Below are positions 43,834-55,479 of a DNA stretch of 64,000 nucleotides, piece after piece. The stretch's first letter is position 1. Every line of letters begins with the position of its first letter. The notes below the pieces were generated by a model. It saw only the letters and a list, made by a program, of their open reading frames with translations, ran no database searches and was not told the DNA's origin. The translations under genes and the position numbers were made by a program. This DNA comes from Lentinus brumalis (taxonomy: Eukaryota > Basidiomycota > Agaricomycetes > Polyporales > Polyporaceae). The stretch covers positions 620,001 through 684,000 of the forward strand of contig MARA01000007.1 in assembly GCA_001792895.1 (NCBI GenBank), in the 5' to 3' direction.

Positions 43834-44357
43834 CCTTCTTCTTGATCCTTTCGCGCTCGCTGATCGCATGTTCTGGTTTGGCAGCTGGTGCGCGGCCTCG
43901 TCGTCTTCTATTTCTCCTCTCATACTATCTACTAGCTATCCGGTGAGTGCCGGACGTGGGCATCGGCGGCCGTGCTACCGCTAGGAGCGGGGGAGTTCTG
44001 ACATGGGAAGGGGTAACCGACCCATGTACCCCGCCTAGAGATTATGAGTAAAGATGGCAAATGCCCGCGGTTTACCAACCTGCTGCCTTACCCCTGGAGG
44101 GTCGGGCGGTGGTGGCGGTCACGATGCACGCGCCCCGGCACTCGTCGGGATTCCGTACTGTACCGCACGCTACCGCGCACTTACTCACCTCCCAGCATCG
44201 GCTTCTATCCCTGCGGGCGTCCTCGGGCGCCGAGGGCCACTGTTTTGCTTCGATTAGTCGCTCCCCCTCGAAACTGCAGGATAGTGTACGTCTGTATTGT
44301 GTCCGACATGGGGCTAGGCCCTAACGGGACAATAAAAGGATTTAGAAAGAAAGAAAG

Positions 44358-44370
44358 AACGCATCCATCT
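44358..44370. repeat. LINE target-site duplication, 3' copy
   Basis: aacgcatccatct, identical to 37327-37339, directly after the GAAA-type tail of the element. Confidence 0.9.
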
Positions 44371-44409
44371 CGTGCGTGCTCAAACATGCTCTGGCGAACT
44401 AGGATGCTG

Positions 44410-44640
44410 ACTGGTGAGACGATGGGACGTTCTTCTGCTTGCGGGAAAGGTCACGTTCGTGTCTACCAAGGCTTGTTGCCCGAACACTCTCCTGCAGTGT
44501 TTGGGAGGTGTTGTCTCTTCCGCTACCCTCGAACATCCCTGCGCCCCTTCCCTGTCATCAAGCTCCACGACGATCCCGCAGACTGAAGACACCTGTGGAA
44601 GATTCGGTCTGTCTTCACCCTTCCAGATTCATACGCATAC
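44410..44640 (+). pseudogene. BTB-family fragment downstream of the LINE
   Basis: Pieces of the BTB exon occur in shifting frames: D-D-G-T-F around 44418, LLLAGKVTF, VYQGLLPEHSPAVFG and FPVIKLHDDPAD, followed by a TGA and RHLWKI. They align with DDGTIVLLAGQVKF, VYRGVLTEHSPVFV and CPVIRLHDNPETLRHVFRLL of the copy at 33784, its closest relatives in the window. At least two frameshifts and one stop are present. The BACK-like exon and C-terminal module are not found downstream. Damage on this side of the LINE suggests the copy was already decaying, though the order of events cannot be read from the sequence. Confidence 0.7.
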
Positions 44641-45843
44641 ACGATCTGTACTTGTACATGTCCGTGCTGCGCATTTTCGAGCGAGCGATTAACTTCAACG
44701 TCACCTACAGGAGAGTTCCAAGGAGGGATCGCCCTCACACGCCACGACGTCCGCGGTCATCCGTCCGCGCAATCAGCGACCGCAGCCTCGTGTACGCGGC
44801 ACGTCATGGGTAATGGAGTCTTATTTGCACATAAACAGCGCTCTCCGCCCAATGCCCGCTGCCTTATAGGCACCTCTGTATAGAATCCACCGTCCTAATT
44901 CAGTCCTTGTCCAGACTCCGACGGAACAACAGAACATACTGACTCTTGCCGCTTGTTGTGCCGGCGAATGTGAACGCTGACCTATCCTTCCACCGCGCAG
45001 ATCCTTTGTTGGTTGGCCTTGTGACGTCCGGGGACCTCGTTGGCTGTTGAGCTCATCGTCTCCGTTCCGCCTGACCAGACGGACGAGCTTGAGTCGTGCG
45101 ATGCGCACGAGAAGAGAGCTGCACCCGCCCACGCGGATCAGAACCGGAGAACCACCCGCCCCTCCGCGCTAACTCCTACCATTTCCAGCTTGACTATACG
45201 GCTTCCCTACTCTCGCACATCGTTGCGCAGAGGCCGAACCCGCTGAATGCAGGATGGGAGGGGGTTCCCGGTTGGTTTCGATAATCCGAGAGAAGAGGGT
45301 CTGAGAGAATGGCCCGTTCAATGCACTCCACTTGACATGCAATGACACGGTCGGTAACACGATCATCTCCGCGGACAACGTGTGTGCCATTTCCCAAGAG
45401 CCGGAAGTCACTGTGATCACAGATATGTCAGAATCATCCCCAAAACATAACAAACACACCGACGATCCCGACTACGCGGCGCGCAGAAGCCTGGCGCGAG
45501 TATCTGGTAGTCATGACCCACTGACGTCGAGGGGCCCTCGTACCCTGTTGGTGTCATGCGCTCTGCAAGACGCGGACATGAGCATGACGAAACGGGTGAA
45601 GAAAGACAAATTCTTGAAGGCACAACGTACCGCGGTACCGTGGTCGAAGACAGCGCAGAGGCGGAGCCGCGACAGGTTGAACGGCCGCTGACTTCCACTT
45701 CCTTCTTGCTCCACTCGTTGCTCCTCGACACCTCTCGCTCGGCTCTCAGCCCTCGTTTTACAACACGACGCGCCAGCTGTTGTCGTCAACAGGTGCCGAG
45801 GTGCGAAGTGAAATGGACGCCTGCAAAGAGGACGGTCAGCAGC
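44641..45843. other. Intergenic, no recognisable gene
   Basis: No open frame here shows family motifs or splice support. The last part presumably contains the promoter of the hydrophobin gene. Confidence 0.4.
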
Positions 45844-45850
45844 TATAAAG
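45844..45850 (+). promoter_or_regulatory. TATA box of the hydrophobin gene
   Basis: tataaag, about 107 bases upstream of the ATG at 45951, in a purine-rich stretch. Position and match fit a fungal core promoter for a highly expressed secreted protein; not otherwise tested. Confidence 0.55.
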
Positions 45851-45950
45851 GAGGGAGAGAACGGGAGGACAGACCTCAGGTCGAACACTCAGTCCGCCCT
45901 ACACACCAACAGCACTCGCACTCGCCTTCGCACTCATCTCCCGCATCACA

Positions 45951-46398
45951 ATGGTGTTCTCTCGCGCCCTTATTCTCGCGGCTCTGCCCCTTCTTGCGGT
46001 CGCCACTGCCATCCAAGGCCGCGGCGGTAGCCCGCCTGCCAGCGGCAACGAGTGCTGCCAAACCGTCACAACGGTGAGGATACATAGAACTCACCATCAT
46101 TATGGCGCATTTGATCGCTTACTGTGACGTTGTTGTTGTAGGCCAGTGACCCCGCCGCCGCCGGAATCATTGCCCTACTCGGCATCGTCGTGCAGGACTT
46201 GAATGTGGGCGTGGGCCTCAGCTGCTCCCCGATCACCGTCATCGGCAACACTTGCTCTGCCACGACTGTCACCTGCACCGACAACTCCCACGTGAGTCAG
46301 AATTTGTAGTCCAAGCACGACGTAACACTTGCTGATAATGATTTGCATCAACCCAGGGCGAGCTCATTTCCCTCGGCTGCGTTCCCGTCACCCTCTAA
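45951..46398 (+). CDS. Class I-type hydrophobin with only six cysteines
   Basis: Exons 45951-46073, 46142-46291 and 46357-46398, 315 bases in total, encode 104 residues. The signal peptide is [20 protein letters not shown]. The mature part carries NECCQTV, then [15 protein letters not shown], then VTCTD and [10 protein letters not shown]. The motif CSPITVIG, the length, the two-intron layout and the final G-C-x-P-x-x-L are typical of basidiomycete class I hydrophobins, small secreted proteins that assemble amphipathic films on aerial hyphae and fruiting bodies. The family normally has eight cysteines (C, CC, C, C, CC, C). Here the first is absent ([13 protein letters not shown]) and the first of the second CC pair is Thr (VTC). 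The two absent positions, C1 and C6, normally form one disulfide. Splice sites and frame are clean, so this is not simple decay. Confidence 0.9.
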
Positions 46399-48101
46399 GT
46401 CGATAGAGGTTTAAGGATCGATGACGAGTCGAACGTATTGAGGCCTGGCTCTGAGAATTGTAGGCGAAGGACACCGAGTTGGGGCGACGGATGCGTCTTC
46501 TGAGATATATGCATGTATGACAGTCGGAGATTGGAATGGATTTGAAGAAATTTCGACGGTGAATTGTTGAGAGCGTGTCGAGGTGGAATGTCCGAAAGCG
46601 AGATCCGTGCCGTTGAAGCATAGGCATGGTACTGAGAATCAGTCGGTACGGCCTCGGCGAACACATCTGCTAGAGTGTATCAGTCATGACGGTGACGTCC
46701 AGCATCGAGACGGGCTTGCCGCATAACAAACATCGAGTAGAACTTCATTCTCGTTGCTCCCGCCGCGTCAACCTCAGACGACGACTCCGAAAACGGTCCC
46801 CGACTCAGAGCCTCAGCTTTTCTCAGCTTGTTCAGCGCCGCACCCACGTTGTACGCTGCCCTCTACCCGTATCATGTTAATCCAGATCGTACACGTCGTC
46901 GATGGACGCGCCACGGGCCTCCACGAAGGCAGCAAGTATCCGAGGAAGCATGGCGGCCATTCGCTGGCAGATTCTCCTCCCGAATGAAGTCCGACTCCCG
47001 ACGCACGGGAGTGCAGTCCAGGACCTGAGGAATTATCGTCAGTCCAGCTGTCCTTACCAGAGACCAGACTTACTGAACAACTCCTTGAGGGTCACTAGTA
47101 AGTATGTAGACGGCGACGGCCCTAAAGCTCAAGTTGAGCCAAAGTTGAGTGATCAGTAAATACTGGCGAGTGTCCGGACCGGAGAGCGATTCCCGCGCCG
47201 GGCAGCACCGCTGATCTCAATTTCCGCGTAAGTGACCGTAAGTACTCTCTCTCTTCCCCGTCGTTTTCTTGTAAGTTCTCACCCTTGGAGATGCTTCAAA
47301 TGTACCCGCAAAGCTGCTCTGGATGCCAAGGCTCCGCTTGTTTGACTTGACGATTCCAGTCTGGGACCAATCTACCGAGGCACGCCGGGAGACGACGCCC
47401 GACTTAGTGCCAGCACGATCACTCGGCCGGATGGCAACACGTACGGTCGTTCAACGCCCTGTCGACGCCTGTTCGTGGAGATGATGCAAACGACGGGCAC
47501 TGCGCCTCGCTGTGAGCAGCCGAATCTCAACTATGTGCCATTCTGAAGCGTTATGAGAGGAGCAGGTCTGGCAGGAGACCGTGCACCTGAAGAACTTGTT
47601 CCGACATGGACGTTGTTACAACATACAGCATATGTGGCTGATGCCGTGCCGAGGTCGGTGATCTGGAATGGAAATTGAGTAAGTTCCAATTTCTTCTGTC
47701 AACACTGCCAGTCAAAGTGACTCACACGACGGTACCGTCTTGCAGCTTGCATACTCACTATTCCAGCATTACGTTTCTGAATTGGACCCCAGATTCTCGG
47801 GCTAGAGAGCAGTGTCTCTCTTGTATCAACTTGACCCCTCAGTCTGGGCCTGGTCTCGTAACAGTCGACCCGAACCCGCCCATACCGCCCGGTCTTGACT
47901 CAGCAGGCGCCCTCAAGCGTATGTCATGTCAGTGATCGCATATGCAATGGCAGCATCAAATGGTAGACGCACCGGAACCGCATCTGACTTCTCCCACAGG
48001 TCCTTATTTTGGTTACCACGAGGACGTCGTTGACCCCTTGCGTACGCGCATAAGAAGCCGATTGAATCGCTTGAGCCTTCCCCCAGAGCTCCCCCAGCAC
48101 C
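46399..48101. other. Intergenic, no recognisable gene
   Basis: About 1.7 kb with the hydrophobin 3' flank and the upstream region of the dehydrogenase. Short frames on both strands (for example 46686-47159 and 47675-47935) have no motif or splice support. Confidence 0.45.
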
Positions 48102-49208
48102 ATGGTCTCGTACGCAGTTATTGGGGCGTCCCGCGGTATCGGCCTCGAATACGTCCGCCAGCTCGTTAGTTTCTTTCATCTTAACTCTGTGCTCTGCTGA
48201 TCGCATATTTCAGGCTGGCCGGCAGAATGCGGTCGTGTTCGCGATTGTGCGTGACGCGCAGGGGTCGACTCACCTCAACGCCGCAGTCTCGGGGCTGAAG
48301 AACGTCCACATCTTCGAGGGAGATGTGACCGACTACCGCTCGCTCGAGGTACGCACGTTCACTGTGCCTTTGGCTCTGGCATTCATCCTAAGTCGTGCGT
48401 CCATGTCTGCGTAGCGTGCGGCTACGCAGGTCAGAAACGTCACAGGGGAAACGCTCGACTATCTGATCCACGTCGCCGGACGGACCGATCCAGAGACGTT
48501 ATACCAAGCGTTGGATGACTAGTATGTCTGTCTCCCGCCGTAGCTATCTGGTGCTGACACCAAAACCTCCCATAGCCCGAGCATGGACGCACTCGACGAA
48601 GACTGCATCACCGCCGTACGTCCCCGCCATCGTCGCGTATGTATCGCTTTGACTGACCTGATATCTCTCTATCTCCTTCGATGCAGTACAAAATCAACAC
48701 CCTCGGTGTTATCCACGGCATCTCCGCGTTTCTTCCTCTCCTCCGCGCTGGCCCTACCAAGAAGATTGTCGTGCTCGGCTCTCCCGCGGGCGATTTCAGG
48801 CTCACGCGTGCCGCGAGCATTGGCGACATGGCGGTATACAGCGTCTCGAAGGCCGGCGGGCTCGTCGCCGCAATGAAGTACGCGGTGAAGCTGAAGAGTG
48901 AGGGCTTCTGCGTCGTGCTGCTGTTCCCCGGGCTCGTCGACACCACTGGAACTATTCCTGGAGAGCATGGTAAGCTGCTCGGCTGCATGTTCGTCCAGCG
49001 TCGCTGAAGGACTCTGTGCGCAGGCGCTGCCACGGGGAGGGCCCTCCTTGACAAGTGGGTGGCGGAGAACTCGCACGGGGGCCCTCCGACCCCTTGCGCG
49101 GACCCGGAAGAATCTGTGAGAGACCAGCTCAAGGTTATCGACAGCTTGAAGACATCGGATAACGGCCGGTTCCTCACATATACTGGGGATGACTACGTTA
49201 TGCCATAA
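48102..49208 (+). CDS. Short-chain dehydrogenase/reductase
   Basis: Six exons: 48102-48164, 48214-48348, 48415-48521, 48576-48615, 48687-48969 and 49024-49208. The start gives MVSYAVIGASRGIGLEYVRQ with the Rossmann glycine motif (GASRGIG). Then come FAIVRDAQGS, FEGDVTDYRSLE, LDYLIHVAG (the usual NNAG site read as HVAG), YKINTLGVIHGISAFLPLL, IVVLGSPAGD and the catalytic AVYSVSKAGG (Y-x3-K). The C-terminus includes VVLLFPGLVDTTG and ends YTGDDYVMP. The length of about 260 residues suits a classical cytosolic SDR using NAD(P)H. The substrate is unknown. The acceptor for exon 3 could also be 15 bases downstream in phase. No neighbouring gene suggests a pathway. Confidence 0.85.
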
Positions 49209-49597
49209 ATGGTTCTTTATCCGCGATACATATGCACATACGATTGTCAGTAAATGGTATACGAGGCTTGCTTTCCCAAGTTCGCCCTCCATGTCAGGTG
49301 GAAGTGATTGCCTGCCGAAGCATATGAACCTCACGCACGCCGCTCGACGCTCCCAGGTACGTATCGGTTCGTATGCTCGCCGGTTGATCTCGGGCACAGC
49401 AATCCAGTCAAGGAAAAGTTAGAATGTACTCTACAAGACCTAAGTATACAAGGGTAAAAGACATGGACAGCCAACAATGTCCTACATTTGAACACTCGGG
49501 CAACACACTGCGATCAGCGATATGCGGTCGAGACGAGAGCCCTGCGCGAACGTCAGAACGGCAAAGAGTGGATGGCGGGCTGTAACTCACAATTTTG

Positions 49598-50734
49598 TCA
49601 CACATCTCCCCAGCCTTCGATCTCCAAGGCGAAGATTTCAGGCAGTGCGTTCCATGCAGCCCTACATTCCTCCTCGTCCCGGCGCAGCATCTCCTGTTTG
49701 CAACAAGGGCATGTGCTGTGAGCTGTTGCAGATCTAGAGATAATCTGGCCCCACGGGTCGAGGATGCAGGTTTTCGCCGGATTGCCCCGCTGTGCAACTT
49801 CCCAGAACGCTTGTTTGAGGGAGGCACAGCAAGAGGACCTGGTAGTGCATTCCTTGTTGACGGTGTCGGCGAAGATGCGGGAACACATCGCGAGCCCCCG
49901 GCACGATAGCCGGCTCCGGGCGTCGATGCACCGTCGGAGATCGTCCGGGGATAAGTACTCTACCGACCCATCCTCGCGCGTGTATCCTTTCAACACTTCT
50001 CCGCCGAGGTTAGAGCACATATATAAAGAGTAAGGGAGGAGTGAGGGCGTGTTTGTCAGCCTGGCGATGTTGACGGCCCCGATATCAAGTCGCGGCCGGT
50101 CGTAGTTGATGCGTAAGGGCACCAGTGGGTTCGAAAAGTTGCCATAGTCAGCGCGATCGTATTGTAAGGCAGAAAGGGCTTGTCGCTCGACGTCCTCGAT
50201 CTCATATTTGTGCGCAAGACGGACAACAGCAGCGACCTCGTCGTACTTAGGCGGCTGTTCATCCTGTCCGCCAAGATAGCTAGACAGTGCGTACATGAGT
50301 AGTGATCATCGAAGGACTGCAATTCGTACTCACACCCTACGGTTGCTAGGTAAGATGGCTCGCAGGAGATGTGCGAGCTCCTCCGGAGGGTCGGACAGAC
50401 GGACCACAGGACAGCCCTCGAAAATTTCCGTGGCGTCCGGGCTGGACGCGGCTAACATGTCTTGGAAGACTGTCGACTGGGAAGCCAGTAGGCCGCGATA
50501 GACACGGAAAGCAGTATCCTGCGCCACCAAGACGATCGTTCCGTCGTCCAGCCAGAACTCTTCATGGCGCCTGAGTTGGTCCAGTCGGAATCTGGAGGGA
50601 CATGCGTCTGCCGACGACGTCGCACGATGACCACCGTTTCGGCGCTGACTGGATCTGCGAGGCCGTTTACTGTGGCGCGGACCTGTGTCGCCTGACATGG
50701 ACTCGACAGACCTAAGCTTTGAAGTATTCGCCAT
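49598..50734 (-). CDS. BTB/POZ domain protein of the cluster family (intact)
   Basis: Exon 1 is 50734-50334 and exon 2 50279-49598 (donor gtgagt, acceptor gtctag). Joined length is 1083 bases, giving 360 residues. The start is MANTSKLRSVESMSGDTG; an upstream in-frame Met exists at 50791. The N-terminus is basic (HSKRPRRSSQRRNGG). BTB: HEEFWLDDGTIVLVAQDTAF, VYRGLLASQSTVFQDMLAA, CPVVRLSDPPEELAHLLRAI. Middle: KYDEVAAVVRLAHKYEIEDV and IGAVNIARLTNTPSLLPYSL. C-terminal: YLSPDDLRRCIDAR, CTTRSSCC, CPCCKQEMLRRDEEE and AWNALPEIFALEIEGW. It is a diverged member, closest in style to the one at 56933. Adaptor function through BTB self-association or cullin binding is inference. Confidence 0.85.
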
Positions 50735-51244
50735 AATGAGTCGCAGTGCGTATGAGTCTGTAGAACACAAACTGACCAAATTGTAGAACAAGGGTTGGAG
50801 TTGAGACTCGACCGTTGTAAGGTCGTGGTTGAGGACAAGAGCTGCTTCGGTGGCGGAACAATCAGGAGACGACCGCAGACCAGAGTTCCACGTGGCTGAG
50901 CGTCTCTACGCTGAACTATGTGCGCCGCACAGTTCGTGATCACAGCACGCCACGCCCTCAAAGTCATCTGGCCTCCATGACAGCTCAGCAAGTGGCGTTT
51001 TAGTAGACACTGCAGAGTGTTCAGGGATACGTTTGCAGACCCTCGTGGCCCAGAGACCTACAGCTGGCGGCTCGCCGGGTATGTCCTCATCCCACCCTGA
51101 GAAAACACGGAGAGCATGGCAGGCGCGATTGGATCCCTGTCAGAGTGATAATACACGTAAGCTAGTACACACAGGAGGAACAGGAACGCTATCCACAGCA
51201 ACACCGCCCTACGCACACTGAGAACTGAGCATCCGAATGCGACA

Positions 51245-53341
51245 TCAGGAAGCTGCCTCGCGCTTCCTGAACAAGATCCGTCCAGACGGCGGCGGGACGA
51301 GACCGACTGCGAAGAAGAAATTCTTCGGACGCGGCCCTCCGCCCTCCAGCTTCAGGTCGTAGTTCGTCACGATGTACGCCAACACCGCCCGCAGTTCGCT
51401 CGCGGCGAAGAACCGACCGGGACTACATAGAAGCAAGCCAAACATCAGCCTTGGCAGGGAGCGGAATAGTGTGCGGCGTACCAAGACTGCCGCCCGTGCC
51501 CGAAGCCCACCCAGTCGAGCGCGGTCGTAGAGAGCTGGTGCTTCGTCTCATTCCCGTCTTGCGCGCGCAGCCGCGCGAAGCGGAAGGGGTCGAAGGTGTG
51601 TGGGTCGGGGTACTTCTCCTTGTCGTGGTGGATTGCGAACGTCGGGACACCGACCATGGTGCCTTTCGGTATGACTGTGCCATCGATGAGCACGACGTCC
51701 GTCATCGCCTCGCGAAGCATTGACACTGAGGAATGACCAGATAGTCAGTCAGTCAAGGGTGACCGCCGGGAGTGTCGGAGTGGCGACGTACGGACACCCA
51801 TTCCGTTATAGCGATGTGACTCCTTAAGGAAGCTATCGACCTTCCACATCTTGTGCAACGCCTGCTTCGTCCAGCCTTCAGCAGCGACTATGGGCGCGAT
51901 CTCGTCCCTGAGCGGCTGAGCGTACTCGGGATGCGCAGCCAAGTCGAACAGGGCGTTGGTAAGACTCTGATGATCGCAGAGAAAATCAGCTCAGAATAGG
52001 GCAGAGAGATCAGAGAAAGGCGCACCATGCTCGTAGTGTGCAGTGCTCCGAGGTTGGTGGACATGATCCTGATCACGATCCTCTCGTCCGAGTAGTCACG
52101 GGCGACGCCCTGTTCAACGACCATTTGGAGCACGTCAATCTGTCGAAACCTTCAGTTCGGCACCTCAGACGGTTTCGAAGAGCGTACCGGCACTTGTACA
52201 GTATCGTCGCCTTCGAGTTTCCGCTGGAGCAGCTCGCGACGCTCGGTGAGGATGGGCTTGAGCAACTGCGTACACTTCCGCGCCGCGTTCGGAGCTGCGT
52301 TGAAGAACCGGCCGAGGCTCAACCTGAGAGTGCGGCAATGTCAGTACCGGGACTTGTAACGATTTGACCGGAGCGAGGATGATATATACTTACGGCAAGG
52401 CAAGGAGTATGGGGAAGATCAGAGCGGATGCCCAAGCTGTCACGATTCCGTGGCTATACTGCGCGACCAAGTCGAGATACTCCTTGTTGCGACCTGACAA
52501 GGAAGTCAGCATAGATTCGCTGAAGCAATGGCTAACGGAGCCTACATGTGGGAAACCCGACGAATCCGCGGTTGATAGCACGGACGATAATGTCTTCGGA
52601 TGCCTTGCTGGGGTTTAGGCTCACCCAACCTGCACCAACATGCGTCAGAGAAGGCAATCGAGGCACAATGAATAGACTCACCGTCGCCGACTCCAGGCAG
52701 GAACTCCTGCGCTGCCACTTCCAGCTCGTCGATGAGATCCGGCAGCATCGCGCCGATGCTCCTGGTGAGATCCTTCAGGATGAGGTCGTGGAGCCATGTG
52801 TTCTCCCACAGCTCCTTCCCTGTTACATGGTAGGATGGGAACGCCTATTCGAGAGGTTGGGTGCTAGTGCTGGCATGACTCCCAGGACGAGTACTCACGT
52901 TCATCAAGGCCTGCGTCAACCAGAGCTGGTCCTCTGGACGTGTCCGTATATCTTCCATGACCGCCGGGTTCGATACCACGACGACCCATCCGGACAGCAG
53001 TGGGATCTTGAATGGGCGACCGCGGTACTGTGATGACGTGTCGTGAATATTAGCGGAGCCTGCAACAGCGTACGGGCCAAGTCATACCTTCCTGTATCCG
53101 TACTGAAGAAGACGCTTGCCTCGGAATAGCGTGTTCAGTCCACCGAGGTAAGACATCAAGGGGAAGAAGAAGCCGCCGACGGTTGGTAATTTGTAGAGCT
53201 GAAGCGAGGGCCCGTGGTCAGTACGAATGCACACGGATGCGATAGAAAGGCAGGGCGTACCGGGCTCTTCTTCCATTTGACAAAGTACAGTAAGACGAGG
53301 AGCTCGGTGGCAACGAAGAGGAACGTCAGTATAGCTCCCAT
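51245..53341 (-). CDS. Cytochrome P450 monooxygenase (11 exons)
   Basis: Start MGAILTFLFVATELLVLLYF, a membrane anchor for the endoplasmic reticulum. Eleven exons join in frame with consensus borders to AAS-stop at 51245. Landmarks: YRGRPFKIPLLSGWVVVV, then an I-helix region with STNLGALHTTS in place of the usual A-G-x-x-T, then the K-helix ExxR as KESHR. Next are REAMTDVVLIDGTVIPKGT, the PERF-like FDPFRFARLRA, and the heme-binding loop FGHGRQSCPGRFFA, whose Cys codon is split by the last intron. The length of about 500 residues is normal. It is likely a xenobiotic or metabolite hydroxylase; the CYP family and substrate cannot be assigned. The H-T-T-S I-helix is seen in several agaricomycete P450 groups as far as I recall. 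No redox partner lies nearby. Confidence 0.88.
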
Positions 53342-55379
53342 CGCCGCGACTCTTCTGCGCGCTAAGCGCGAGGATGTTGTGAAGAGGCGGATCGGATGCC
53401 ACCAGCTGGCTCACAGATGAGAGCTGAGGTGTCTCCGTATCACGACCAGATGTAACGCGAGGTTTGGAGCGTCGCAGGGAGGATGGTAGATGGAGGTTAA
53501 CAGCAGAGGACGACTCGCATGGTGGGAGTGATAACCTGGTTCATTCAGAAGCAAGCCCGAGCGCTGCGGGATTTTAACCTTGAGCTTGTTGGATGCCGCG
53601 ACGCTCTGAGCCTTTCCCAGGTCTCCCGCCGACGCCCACAACTGATGCCGGTCTATTGCGACAGAAGTTGCGATGTCCTCGCAGATACTCAACTTCTGCA
53701 GCACTTCGTCCTTCCTATACTCCGAGACGCAAAGACCTTGAGTAAGACAGGTGAATGTCGCTTCCAGTCCGTCGAGAAGCACCTCAGGCCTGCTGGTTCG
53801 GATTTCTCGAGCCGCAGAGCCCCATTGGTTCTGTCATCGTCTTGAGTATGTCGTGAAGCTGGTGTTTGGGGCAGGGAGAACTTGTGCATCTCACCACCAA
53901 AGGGTAGAAGGCGGATTGCTTGGACGAGAGGTCAAGTCGAAGATGATTGAAGCAGCGATACAGCTTTTGTAGCCGAGTCATTAGTAAGATTAAAACATCA
54001 ACAGCCACTGTTACAGTCATTTGTTTTTGGCCGGAATCGTATGTTATCAACTCCTGTTATCGACCACCATCTGCTGGCCTCCTCGACGCTCGAGCTCTCA
54101 AAACGGCTTGCTATCTACGCTGGAGTCTACGCGGCCTTCTCGTCTTCATCTCACGCCTCATCTCGCATATCGACACGCCCAGCGGCACCCGACATTTCGA
54201 GGAGCGATGGGATGTTGATGACCTGGAAAATTTTGGGAGGGCCTTTGGAAGAGTTTGCGCTGGTCTTACTCAGGCTATAGTTCTGTGTGCTGTGGACTAC
54301 ATCGACTGAGGGTTCCAGGTAAGCAATTTCCGCTGCACCGTTTTCGCTGGATGCGTTTCGCTGGGGACGGTAGCCCGATGTGTCTCGCGGCCGTGTGTTC
54401 ATCTGTGGATTCTGTGATGCGTGCCTGTGCGTATCGTGGCCACGTCGATGTGTCGACATGGATCGTGCCTCTTGCTCTCAAACGGTCTCGTGCGCTGCGT
54501 ACATTTCTTGCTCTCCTGGACGGTGTCGTGACGTAGCTCTGCGCTCGTAAAGGTTGGTCTGCGCGGTTCTTGCTCGGTTCTGAGATTCGGATGCGAAGTG
54601 CGGCACTGAAGCCTGAATCACAAGATGCTCTCACCGCAGATATCGCTGGCAACTAGTCTCAGGCTCACCTGCTCAACACCTGCTTCCTTTCTCGGAGGGT
54701 CAGTTCGGCGCCGAATCCCCCCTCTTTCTTTGCCCATGCTTTCATCATCACCTGACGTGTCCATCACCGGTAGGAAACACAGCAGTGAGTTTGCATAAAA
54801 AACCTCGCGATGCTCCGAGATGGACTCATACTGCGCAGGGGTCCGTCAGCACCTGACCGCTCTCGGTCGTCGCGAGGTTCGCATCTGCTCGCCTTGGTGG
54901 GAGGGGAGTGTATGGTGAAGGGTCAAGATGTACCAGAGCAAGTTCGCCTGGTCGGACACCTCAAGATTGGGCCGTCCTCGTAGGCCCATCAACGTCTGTC
55001 TGGGGGAGAGCATTCTCTGGGCGCACATTGTACGGTACGAGTCTTGCCTCCTTTCCATGTCATCGTCTTGTCCTCCCCTGCACATCCACGTCTCTCCCGC
55101 AAGTCGCGCTCAGTGGGCGGCTTCTCAGCTCACCGTCGACGTCGGAGACGGAGCGGTATGCGCCTCCAGAGCTCCACGTCCCGCGCCTTCGGCGGTCGCA
55201 GGAACGTAGCAGCGGGACACGACTCTCGAACGCTGTGGCGTCGTTCGTAGCGACCTGTGGTCCCCGTGAATACACGAAGATATACATACCTCTCCTGCTT
55301 AATCTCCGGCTCAGTGCCGGATGCAGAGACGTCCGCATTGACACGACGCTCACGCTAAGTCTTGTTTCTTCTCTGCTAT
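53342..55379. other. Intergenic, no recognisable gene
   Basis: About 2 kb between the P450 start and an SDR remnant. Open frames at 53411-53845, 54041-54540 and 54846-55384 show no family motif, signal peptide or convincing splice junctions. Confidence 0.4.
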
Positions 55380-55479
55380 CATGACCATCGTGGCTCTACG
55401 CAGTTCCGTCTGGAAGTCGCATGTACCCGGGACAGCATCGCACCAGCACACCGTTCTGGTTTCTCAGAACCGTCGTCCA

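Larger units (their letters stand above)
37340..44357 (+). mobile_element. Full-length Tad1-like non-LTR retrotransposon (LINE)
   Basis: A 7.0-kb element flanked by a perfect 13-base target-site duplication. The order is a 5' untranslated region of about 790 bases, ORF1 (38132-39835), ORF2 (39835-43833), and a 3' untranslated region of about 520 bases ending in a short GAAA-type tail (44345-44357). Both reading frames are fully open. There are no long terminal repeats. The combination of zinc-knuckle ORF1, AP-endonuclease, reverse transcriptase and RNase H matches the fungal Tad1/I-group layout. The intact frames and exact duplication indicate recent insertion. The DNA just beyond the right end holds a BTB-family fragment, so the element landed in or near a member of that cluster. 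Confidence 0.92.
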
